Both the position numbers and the translations under genes were made by a program. From Gautieria morchelliformis (Eukaryota; Basidiomycota; Agaricomycetes; Gomphales; Gomphaceae), in the NCBI GenBank assembly GCA_015179125.1, contig WHVA01000164.1:62001-126000 (forward strand): DNA of 64,000 bases. The letters are read 5' to 3'. The notes beneath the pieces were generated by a model. The model saw only the letters and a program-made list of their open reading frames with translations. It was not told where the DNA came from and ran no database searches. Below are positions 55,399 through 64,000 of the stretch, piece by piece (within the stretch, counting starts at the first letter, position 1; each line of letters begins with the position of its first letter).

Positions 55399-56514
55399 CC
55401 CGCCGGGCGCTGAGGTGCACCTCACTGTGATAAAACGTCGCGAAGAGAGAAATGAAAAGCCTAGGATGTCGGAAACAGCTTCTAAAAACTATCCTGTTTT
55501 TAAGCACCACAGGACAAGAAGGAAAGGCAAAGTGTACAATGAGAAGTTGATCAGTTTTCCAGTTCCAAATATATAGTACGTTCCTCAAATAAACTTCAGG
55601 GGTACGGTAAAGTACGGCAAGGAAGTCACCCATTATCTGAATATCAAAACTATATTGTGTGTCCAACAGGGTTGGGACACAAGACAGCACGGGCTCAGTG
55701 GCGCAAGGATGACGTGCCCCAGTACTCATAGGGCGTAAATGTATCAAAAACGTGTGCCACTGTCCATCAAGAGTCCTGCATAACGAGTAAAACACCACAC
55801 GCACTGTAAAGAGAACGTCACGTACTCAGGCCCAGCGACGAGAACGACGGGGTCCTGCGCAGGATCCATAGCAAATTGTCGCATGATTACTTCCATGTCA
55901 CTTTGCCAAGTATGCCCAGGAGTTCCTCGTACGGCAGATGGTAGTTGTATGAACGACAGTACAGGCCCCATGTCTGTTGCAGAGTCGTGCGCAAATACAC
56001 CGCCACGCAATTTCCATGTGGTACCCCGAGGCATTGAGGTTACTGTGATTTTCTGGCGAAAGTAAAGTTTTGCCCAGCCCTGCTCAATAGTCTTCAGTTG
56101 AGCAAGTCGTTCAGCTATTGAGAGTCGACAGTCGGTGCCTCCGTCCTCTAATCCCGCAACAGCAAGCTCCAGGTGATACTGCAAGAGCATACTGTCCCGG
56201 ATTGTTTCATGAAAGACGCGACATGTCTGCGAATATCAAGTACGACCAGTCGGATGGTCTGAGAGTGGGACATACCAGTGAACAACGGCGAATGTCATAT
56301 GCATCCAACTCCTTAAAGACACTTATAAGAACGTCGTTGGGTAGGGTGTCAAGCTTGAGGCTCATAATCAGTGGAAGAGACAGTACTACTAACTTCCACG
56401 GGCGCTCAGCCACTTCGAGAGTGTAGGGCTTAACTGAGCAAACTAGTGCTCATCACATATATGCTCATGCGTGTTGTAACTCTCATCTCCCGTCCACCTC
56501 GACAAAGGATGTCT

Positions 56515-56680
56515 GTGAGGTCACCTTCTCAGCAAGAGCGAAATCACTGTCAATGAACAGTCCCGGGCCAGTCACGCCACTGTCAAGGAGCACAGTTACT
56601 CCCTTGACCTTGGCCATGTCTGTCGTCTGGTTCTCCATATACACGAACAGTTCCATTCATACTGAAATCCAAGTCACGCG
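56515..56680 (-). pseudogene. Gypsy protease fragment
   Basis: A short minus-strand stretch reads DMAKVKGVTVLLDSGVTG followed by GLFIDSDF, the core of a Ty3/gypsy aspartic protease (LLDSGATG, FID). No other domain is attached. In the tandem copy of this duplication the fragment is deleted at about 59265-59275. Confidence 0.6.
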
Positions 56681-56769
56681 CAGTCTGATGAGCATCGAAT
56701 CGGACGGAAGCGGGGAATGAGGATGTGTCAGAAGTTGTAAGTACAGTAGATAGGAAGAAGCTGAGGATA

Positions 56770-57110
56770 TAGTACTAATGCTAAAGCTAGGCCGAACGCG
56801 CCTGTGTTTCGTTTGTCAAGAAAGGTGATGGATTGCGTGGGGGACCGGACGGACGTTCGGGGAATAAGAACGAGTAGCCGGACCCCTCACCTAATCGCCC
56901 CCACTCCGGCTCAACCTCCAGCTTCGCCTTGAGCTGATACGCGCCCTCCTTGCTCGTATCCCCCTCCCCCTTGGGTCCGGGCACCGCGGCTGCGCAGATG
57001 CCCCGCCTCCATGGGCACCTTGACGCTGCGGTGGACGTTAGGCTGATGTTCTGGCGGAGTATGTGGCGGGGGGGCAGGGGCAATCATTCTGGATGGGCGA
57101 GGTTAGTTTA
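56770..57110 (-). pseudogene. 3' fragment of a DUF2235-like gene, copy a
   Basis: Minus-strand residues RHILRQNISL and, in a shifted frame, YQLKAKLEVEPEW followed by a stop correspond to the C-terminal end of fungal DUF2235 proteins (predicted alpha/beta hydrolases), which end with an IPRQ...VHRSVK...R...KA-LEV-PEW pattern. Only the last exon is left, with frameshifts. It is the duplicate of the segment at 59553-60310. Confidence 0.5.
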
Positions 57111-57257
57111 TGTTATATGTTATGTTGCCGTGAGGCTGGTGAGGCGCGGGGGGGGGGATGGAGGATGGAGTCAAGGGGCGAGGAGCAGGGGGAGGAGGGA
57201 CGAGAGTGAATGAAGAAACAGAAAGACAACCACGCACCGGTACCCCGTCGCATTTGT

Positions 57258-59141
57258 TTATATACATAAAATCTCTAATTTTATTCTATCCCACTGCGAC
57301 ACCTGGGTCAATAATAATTCCAAAGGTATAAATAAGATACGCACCTCATCCTCTCCCAGATAGACTAAGCGTTCTCGGTCAATCAGGACTTCCGTATCCC
57401 TGGATATTTCCCTCCATACTACTTCTCGGTATGGTAGGGCAGTAGTTACCCTATGGGTGAATGCGGATTCGTGTTCATCAAGTATTGTGGGTTGGGTATC
57501 CTGGACAATAGCAATAGTGGTGAATTCATTCTCCCGTGGCGACAACGATGTCTGTTCGCAGGACAACGCTAATTTCATGGAGGGTTTATTGGTGTACTGT
57601 TCAAAAATTAACCGGCTGAGACGCACCACGCCGAAGTGCCAGCGGATTAAAGTCCAACATCATGAGACGGTATCTATCTTCCCAGGACTCGGAGCCTTCG
57701 TGCACACCTACTACCTTTTTATGTACATACCGCGTTCCATAAACATGCCAGTATGGTCGGTGGTCACGTATAGGCATAATCCTAGTCTTCAGCGGACCCC
57801 AGTTTTCCCATGGGACAGTTAGTTGTTCAGCATTCGAACGTGCGTCCACCTCGAGAAGCGACGAAGCATGTACGAAGAGCAAATAGTCACACTCATCCCG
57901 GTCTTCTTCCAGGATATATGTAAAATGCATGATAAGCGTTAACAGACGAGAACATGGAGGTAGGGTAGAAAGGCGTAGGAAGTTGTGAAGGTGGTTCAGA
58001 ACCCAGTATAAACGATCTTGTACGTGTGTTTTGCGATATGCGTGGGAGTTGATATATGTGGACGACCCGGGGTTCCATGGATCCTTCTGGACGAGCAGCG
58101 ATGAAGTCGTACACGACGAGTTCAGGTTGATAGCACCTGTCGGACTCTGAGGTGCACCTCACTGGGATAAAATGTCGCGAAGAGAGAAATGAAAAGCCTA
58201 AGATGTTGGTGGCTAGAGACGAAGCTTCTAAAACTATACTGTTTTTAAGCACCTCAGGACAAGAAGGAAAGACAAGCGCACAATGAGAAGTTGACCAGTT
58301 TTCCAGTTCCAAATATATAGTAGGTTCCTCAAATAACCTTCAGGGGTGCGGTAAAGTACAGCAAGGAAGTCACCCATTATCTTCAAAAAATTGTGTGTCC
58401 AACAGGGCGGGGACACAAGACAGCACGGGCTCAGCGGCGCAAGGATGACGTGCCCCAGTGCTCATAGCGCACAAATGTATCAAAAACGTGTGCCATTGTC
58501 CATCAGGAGTCCTGCATAACGAGTAAAACAAAAAACGCCCTCTAAAGAGAACGTCACGTACTCATGCCAAGCGAAGATAACGACGAGGTCCTGAGCAGGA
58601 TCCATAGCAAATTCTCGCATGATTACTTCCATGTCACTGTGCCAAGTATGCACACCAGTTCCTCGTACGGCAGATGGTAGTTGGATGAACTTCATCCAAC
58701 TACCATCTGCCGTACGAGGAACGACAGTGTAGACACCACGTCTGTTGCAAAGTCGCGTGCTAGTACACCGCCACGCAGTTTCCATGTGCGACTCTGAGGC
58801 AAGGTTGCTGTGAAATACTGGCGAAAGTAAAGGTTTGCCCAACCCCGCTCTATTGGCAATAGTCTTCAGTCGAGCAAGTCGTTCCGCTATTGAGAGTCGA
58901 CTGTCGGTGCCGCCGTCCTCTAATCCCGCAACAGCAAGCTCCAGGTGATACCGCAAGAGCATACTGTCCCAGATTGTTTCATGAAAGACGCGACATGTCT
59001 GCGAATATCAAGTACGACCAATCAGTCGGAGGGTCTGAGATTGGGACATACCAGTGAATAAAGGCGAATGTCACATGCATCCAACTCCTTAAAGACACGT
59101 ATAAGAACGTCGTTGGGCAGGGTATCAAGCTTGGGGCTCAT
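57258..59141 (-). pseudogene. F-box protein, copy 4 (pseudogene with fold-back insertions)
   Basis: Start at 59141 (MSPKLDTLPNDVLIRVFKEL). Exon 1 59141-59052, intron 1 59001-59051. Exon 2 is interrupted by a 7-nt and a 32-nt inverted insertion (58850-58862 and 58658-58722), together +39 nt, so the frame is lost and then regained. Intron 3 (68 nt) and the exon EASSLATNILGFSFL are well preserved. A deletion affects the PTLLDT region (about 58385) and frameshifts occur near 57930 and 57630; the end is at 57258 (VSQWDRIKLEILCI). Probably non-functional, although the regained frame shows decay is slow or recent. Confidence 0.8.
58658..58722. repeat. Perfect 32-bp inverted duplication in F-box copy 4
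   Basis: 58658-58689 (GTTCCTCGTACGGCAGATGG...) and 58691-58722 are exact reverse complements separated by one base. In copies 1-3 only the first arm exists, continuing straight into the GACGACAG-like sequence. Confidence 0.95.
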
Positions 59142-59552
59142 AATCAGTGGAAGAGACGACTAACTTCCACGGGCGCTCAGCCACTTCGAGCCCTGAAGGA
59201 GCAAACTAGTGCTCATCAGATATATGCTCATGTATTGTAACTCTCATCTCCCGTCCACCTGACAAAGGATGTCGCCATATACACGACAGTTCCACTCATA
59301 CTGAAATCAAAGTTACGCGCAGTCTGATGGGCATCGAATCGAGCGGAACGGGGAATCAGGATGTGTCAGAAGTAGTAAGTACAGTAGATAACAAGAAGCT
59401 GAGACAGTACTATGTATGCTGAGGCCAGGCTGAACGCGCCTGTGTTTCGTTTGTCAAAAAAGGTGATGGATGGCATGGGGGGCCGGATGGACGTTCGGAC
59501 GGACGTTCGGGGAATAAGAACGAGTAGCCGGAGAAACACCTTCCCCTCCCCT

Positions 59553-60310
59553 CACCTAATCGACCCACTCAGGCTCAACTTCAAACTTGGCCATGGGATA
59601 ATACGCGCCCTTCTTGCCCGTGTCTTCCTCCCCCTTGCATGCGGGCACCGCGACCGAGGCGCCCCGCCTCCATGCGCACCTTGACGCTGCGGTGGGCCTT
59701 GAGGCTGATGTGCTGGCGGGGTATGTGGCGGGGGCGGCCAAAATTTATCCTGGATGGGCGGGGTTAGTTTATGTTGCAGTGAGGCTGGTGAGGCGCGGGG
59801 GAGGGGGGGTTAAGAGGCAGGCAAAGGCGGGAGGGGATTGGGGGCAAGTACTGAAGTCATGGGGTGGAGAGGAAGGAGAGAGGGAATGAAGAATGAAAGA
59901 AAACCACGCACCGGTACCCCATCAGCCACTCCTCATCCCCCTCGCGTTGCGTGCAATACTTCCACGGGATGACCTCAAGCGCCCAGCACCAGGGCGCTTG
60001 GCTAAGCTGGTCGTAAATGGGGCTGCGCGACGGGGCGAGAAAAATGAGCAGATACGTGCAGGGGGGTTAGGGGAGAGCATCAAGGACACGATGACGAGAC
60101 GGGAAGTTAGCGAGCGAACAGCACAACGCAGCCGGCATGACCCACCAGGGCGCATCCGCGAGATCGGCCTGTTCCTCGTCCATCGCGCGGATGAGGTGCG
60201 CGGGCACGGTGGTGTACCCGATGGACACCGTCGGTTCCTCCGCGCCCCCGGTGGATGGATATATACTACTTGCAATTACTTGTATGGCCCTTGCAAGCGT
60301 GTATGAGGCG
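59553..60310 (-). pseudogene. 3' fragment of a DUF2235-like gene, copy b
   Basis: In minus-strand order: IYDQLSQAPWCWALEVIPWK near 59990-60040, YCTQREGDEEWLMG with a following GT, then HIPRQHISLKAHRSVKVRME near 59700 and AYYPMAKFEVEPEWVD with stop at 59556. The motifs match the C-terminal third of fungal DUF2235 proteins, where a PPW..LE..P.K segment precedes the RHIPRQ...VHRSVK tail. Frameshifts after VRMEA break it, and the N-terminal hydrolase part (GXSXG) is absent. Confidence 0.5.
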
Positions 60311-60478
60311 CTGGCATGATTATGAATTCGGCAAGCGCCTACACAGTGGTATTATCGATGTACTTCGCCGATCCAACATCGTCTTGCAGCCGCATGGACG
60401 CGAAATACCTGTACCCGGATGGAAACTACCGGACGCAGTTCATACTTTAGTCACCTTGAGCTGAAGAGCTTGGGACGA

Positions 60479-60517
60479 AGCTCCCCTCCTCTGACTATTA
60501 GTCAGAGGACGGGAGCT
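60479..60517. repeat. 18-bp hairpin
   Basis: AGCTCCCCTCCTCTGACT and AGTCAGAGGACGGGAGCT pair at 17 of 18 positions around an ATT loop. Downstream, 60518-60960 has no ORF but further pairs such as GTAGCGGT...ACCGCTAC (about 60703-60750). It may be a structured RNA or part of a small transposon; I could not match it to a known RNA family. Confidence 0.5.
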
Positions 60518-61121
60518 GCTTTTAGTCAGTCACTAAACGCACCACCCAACTGTTACACTTCCCACTGGTGGGTCACGAGTGCCGTAGCGGCCTCTGTTCG
60601 GATGGCGATAGGCACCGTTCACGCCCACGGACCGTTCACTCCCACTAGTCTAGGCTCAGAAGCAGCGACTCCTAAGCAGGTCTGGAAGGGCGAGCGGTAG
60701 GGGTAGCGGTATCCTCCTGGTGAGAGCTTTCGTCGGCTCGAAACCGCTACACACCCGTCTCCCCTAGCAACCGTCTTCCCTACCAGCAGAAGCCCAATCT
60801 TCGGAGACGGCTGTCTGCGGTAGGTGCAAAGGTTGTGGTCTGCCCAGCGGCTCTCTGGTGGACGCAGCGACCCGCGGCTTCGCTCGCAGGTGGCATAGCT
60901 AAATGTTTTTCACTTCTGGCCATGCTTCGGTCAGATTTAGTAGCGTGGATTACATCGGATTTCTAAAGCAAACTAATGGCTGCATCCGATAAAAATAGAT
61001 CTTTTAACTGTACTCTCGTGTCCGGTACGAACCGACTGCAACCGAATCGTCAACAGAAGCTCAAGCTTTTACAGCTCCCACATGGTGCCACCTCTCTGGA
61101 CCCGGGGCATTTCTCACTGGG

Positions 61122-64000
61122 TCTAGATACTCTCTCCACCAAACACGGGCAGTACTGAACCATATGGCTGCCGCCCTGGCAACCCTCGGATTAGCAGGCA
61201 AGCCGTTAAAACTACCCTTTCCGACATGCTAGCTAAACCAACCGACCAGCGAATGTAATTGCTGTACTTCAGCTTACTGCATCGACTCTTAGCACGTGTT
61301 ACGACTATGGAAGTAGCGTCAAGAACGCATCCAAAGCTAAGAAGAGGATAATTCACCACTTGCGTGGACTCCAAAATGTGCTCGACGACGTACGCGAGCT
61401 GGTGGAGGATGAAGAAGCCATAGGACATTCTCAATTGCCCGCTTTGACTGAGCTTCTTAACGATCCCGAAGGCCTTCCTCGTTGCCGTTGCGAGATGGAA
61501 TCTCTCAAGAAGACTTTAGAACCTAAAGGTCCGCAAAAGGATGGCATACAAGCGCTGATGTGGCCGCTCAAAGAAGGGGACATTCAAAAGACGGTGGATT
61601 ATCTTGAGCAGTTCCAGCAGCGATTGATGTCAACCCTGAATGTAGATCAGACGTAGGTTCATTTACTTGGCCAGAACGAACCGATCTTAATTGCCTGACA
61701 GACGCTTGACGCTGACAATACATACTGAGGTCGAAGCCCTGCGTGAAGAGGTTACTGCTTTCAACCTAAGTATGTGACGCTGCTGCTACTCTGCAACAAG
61801 ACTGATGCTAATTCTCCCGGAATTATTGTGTAGAGGAGAACCATAAGAAACTATTCGAATGGCTGTCGGCTCCTGACCACCACTCCAAGCATACGAATGC
61901 TTGTAATGAACGTCATGAAGAGACCGGCCTATGGTTTTTGCAAGGACAGGACTTCCAAGAATGGAAAAGCAAGGATAACTCGTTCTTATGGCTTCACGGC
62001 ATACGTAGTTTCCTCTTGCTCTTGTCGATTGGTTCATGCCATTGACAGAACGGAACAGCTGGCGCTGGCAAAAGTGTGTTATGGTAAAGACCAATTTGCC
62101 TCGATATCTTGATTTCATGCTCACGCCGGCATGTGTCTAGCTCTACGATCATCGAAGACATTTCTCGTCACTGCAAATCAGACCCTACACTCGCATTGGC
62201 GTATTTCTATTTTGATTTCCACACTAGTGACACACGGCCAGATGCTGCCCTGAGAGCCATCATAAAACAATTGTCTCTGCAATGTGCAGCCATTCCCGTC
62301 GCCCTGGTGAAACTTTTCAACGAGAGCAAGAGGTCACACCAATCGCCAACTCTGGGGCAGCTCATGGCAACCCTCAAGGCCATCTTGGGGGGGTTCCAGG
62401 GCGTGTATATTGTCTTTGACGCCCTTGACGAATGTCCGCAACGAGGCCAGCTGCTGAAACTGCTCCGAGAGTTCAATGTCTGGGGCCTTGGCACGTCACA
62501 CCTCCTAGCAACAAGTCGGAAAGAACGGGATATCGAAGACGCATTAGATTCCCTCGTTTCACATCAAGTACCGATGGACGAGAGTCTGGTTGACATTGAC
62601 ATTCGACTCCATGTGACGCAGACACTTGAGCATGATACCAAGTTCAGTCGATGCTCAACAGAGGAGAAGCGAACGATCGAGAATACTTTGATCGAGGGTG
62701 CACGTGGAATGTAAAGTTGTCTGTATGCCTGCCTTGATAGTGTATGCTGACAGGACAGCCAGGTTTCGATGGGTTGTCTGTCAGCTGGATGCCCTACGAA
62801 TGTGTTTTTCCTCTGCTCAGCTCATGCAAGTGCTCGGGTCTTTACCAGCAACGCTGAATGAGACCTATGACAGAATTCTCTGTAGCATTCTCCACGAGCA
62901 TAGGCGGGACGCTCTGCGGGTGCTGCAGTGGCTCGCATTCTCGGCTCGCCCGATATCACTGCAAGAAGCTGTCGAAGTGCTGGCCACCGATCCAGACGCG
63001 GAAGACGGTTTGTTATTTGACCCCCGTCGGCGGCTTTGGGATCCACGAAATCTAGTGGCCATATGTTCTAGTCTCGTCATAGTTTCAGCTGCCATGAAGG
63101 ACAGCAGTGAGGACACCCGATTCCTCAACAATGCAGACGCCAATGAGCGGGAACTCAGACTGGCTCATGTTTCTGTCCGGGATTATTTGATCTCAGAACA
63201 CCTACGGACAAGTGATGCGAGGCTGTCTTATTATCATTTCAATGAACACATTGCTGACACGTTCATTGCCAAGACGTGTCTGGCCTACCTCATGCAGTTC
63301 AACGAGCATCATGGCGTATCCTCCATTACGACTAAGACCCATCCACTATCCGGTTATGCATCGAGATATTGGCCCTATCATGCTCAGCCAGATAGACATG
63401 GGGCCTGTGAGTCTCTACATGGACTAATAATGGCCCTTCTTCAGCCACCGGACGTGATGTATATGAACTGGCTGCGCCTTCATGATCCAGATGCCTGTGA
63501 TGGCCCGGAAAAGAAGGAGAAAATAGTTATGGGCTCAGCTCTCTATTACAGTTCACTTGCTGAATTGGAGAGGACATGCCAACGTCTCTTGAGGAGTGGA
63601 TCGGATGTTCATGCACAGGGAGGACAATATGGTAATGCTCTGCTGGCGGCAGTGTGTGAGGGGGAAGCTGGAATTGTTCGGTTATCGCTCGACAATGGGG
63701 CAGATGTGAACTCACAAGGAGGGCTTTTTGGCAGTGCCTTGCAGGCAGCAGCAACTGGAGAGTTTGATGGGATAATTCAATTGCTGCTAGACAGGGGTGC
63801 AGATGTGAATATGCAGGGTGGGATATGTGGCAGTGTGCTGCGGACAGCTGCATTTAATGGCCATTATGAGACAGTTCGATTACTCCTGGAGAAAGGTGTG
63901 GATGTGAACTTGCAGGGAAAATATGGCAGTGCACTGCAGGCAGCTGCATATAATGGCCACAATAGGATTGTCAGTCTCCTCTTGGAGAGGGGTGCAGATG
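61122..64000 (+). repeat. NLR segmental duplication, right copy
   Basis: From 61122 (CTAGATACTCTCTCCACC) to the window end the sequence is collinear and nearly identical with 33649-36530, including all introns. Differences are scattered single bases and one deleted base in intron 4. The left boundary is sharp, 42 bp before the ATG. Confidence 0.9.
61164..64000 (+). CDS. NACHT-ankyrin NLR-type STAND protein, copy 2 (runs off window)
   Basis: Exons 61164-61197, 61250-61652, 61702-61769, 61834-62004, 62059-62083, 62141-62710 and 62763 onward. All splice sites of copy 1 are kept, including the GC donor of intron 1. I see no stop up to the window edge, so it may be functional. Domain order is the same: N-terminal helical STAND domain, NACHT with GIPGAGKS across introns and FDALDEC, ankyrin repeats from about 63550. 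Substitutions concentrate in the ATPase end (for example NECERLHQ to NESKRSHQ) and in the ankyrin repeats, the presumed sensor. The copy presumably ends just beyond the window. Confidence 0.82.

Larger units (their letters stand above)
54180..56365 (-). pseudogene. F-box protein, copy 3 (pseudogene with solo LTR)
   Basis: Start at 56365 (MSLKLDTLPNDVLI). Exon 1 56365-56276, intron 1 56227-56275, intron 2 of 50 nt (GTACGT...TGCAG), and an intron 3 acceptor TTTTTAG-AAGC all match copy 1. After the CTSEPDG-equivalent region the gene is interrupted by a 303-bp solo LTR (55096-55398). Further downstream an inverted duplication (54771-54823) and frameshifts break the YVLFVHAS segment; the C-terminal parts continue to about 54180 (VPWENWGPLKTR, LIFEQYTNKPS). 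Non-functional. Confidence 0.8.
54050..60310 (-). repeat. Tandem segmental duplication [F-box + DUF2235 fragment] x2
   Basis: Unit 1 spans about 54050-57240, unit 2 about 57250-60310. Beyond the F-box genes the units share, for example, ACTTCCACGGGCGCTCAGCC (56389 and 59163) and GAGCAAACTAGTGCTCATCA (56438 and 59201), then the DUF2235-like end. Both units face left, opposite to F-box copies 1 and 2. Confidence 0.75.

Noticed and set aside
60255-60464. Short ORF ending at 60464 (EFGKRLHSGIIDVLRRSNIV)
   Set aside because: Looks locally protein-like but has no recognisable domain, no paralogue in the window and no supported start; left uncalled.
60479-60517. Hairpin followed by a T run considered as a Rho-independent terminator
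   Set aside because: The genome is fungal, where this termination signal has no expected role for pol II genes.

Overview
The window is a repeat-rich stretch of a filamentous basidiomycete (Agaricomycete) nuclear genome. The evidence is short introns of about 49-100 nt, a family of F-box/WD-like-tail genes of the type expanded in mushroom-forming fungi, NACHT-ankyrin NLR genes, and retroelement lineages known from these fungi: chromovirus-type Ty3/gypsy, Ty1/copia and tyrosine-recombinase retrotransposons. I cannot name the species from sequence alone.

Layout. 1-11,010: a gypsy fragment, an apparently intact four-intron F-box gene (522-2387), decayed gypsy/LTR remnants, minisatellites, a broken coiled-coil gene, and a second F-box copy (9201-11009) that is a pseudogene. 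Upstream of that copy a LINE-like element carrying only ORF1 is inserted (7292-8917). 11,349-14,786: a GC-rich single-copy host gene encoding an Rxt3-domain subunit of the Rpd3L histone deacetylase complex. About 15,200-32,780: a minus-strand Ty1/copia element split by two younger insertions. One is a Ty3/gypsy element (17584-26189; 5-bp target duplication gcgat), the other a DIRS/Ngaro-like tyrosine-recombinase retrotransposon (26833-31670). 33,691-37,070: a seven-exon NACHT-ankyrin NLR gene. 37,071-54,000: mostly decayed mobile DNA, namely a tyrosine-recombinase fossil, a young chromovirus with 463-bp LTRs (40040-46233), a Mutator-like transposase pseudogene, and a solo LTR of the same chromovirus family with perfect 5-bp target duplications. 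54,000-60,310: a tandem duplication of [F-box pseudogene + 3' fragment of a DUF2235-like gene], inverted relative to the left F-box pair. 61,164-64,000 (runs off the edge): a second copy of the NLR gene, nearly identical through exons and introns.

How it fits together. The host genes are the RXT3 subunit (chromatin regulation), the F-box family (candidate SCF substrate receptors) and the NLR pair (probable non-self or damage sensors). The rest is layered transposon invasion plus segmental duplication. Many broken ORFs carry TGA where paralogues or conserved motifs have CGA, which suggests CpG-to-TpG decay of methylated repeats. The most unusual signals are short perfect or near-perfect inverted duplications inside the two minus-strand F-box copies, which look like fold-back template-switch insertions. 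I found no clearly new multi-gene system.
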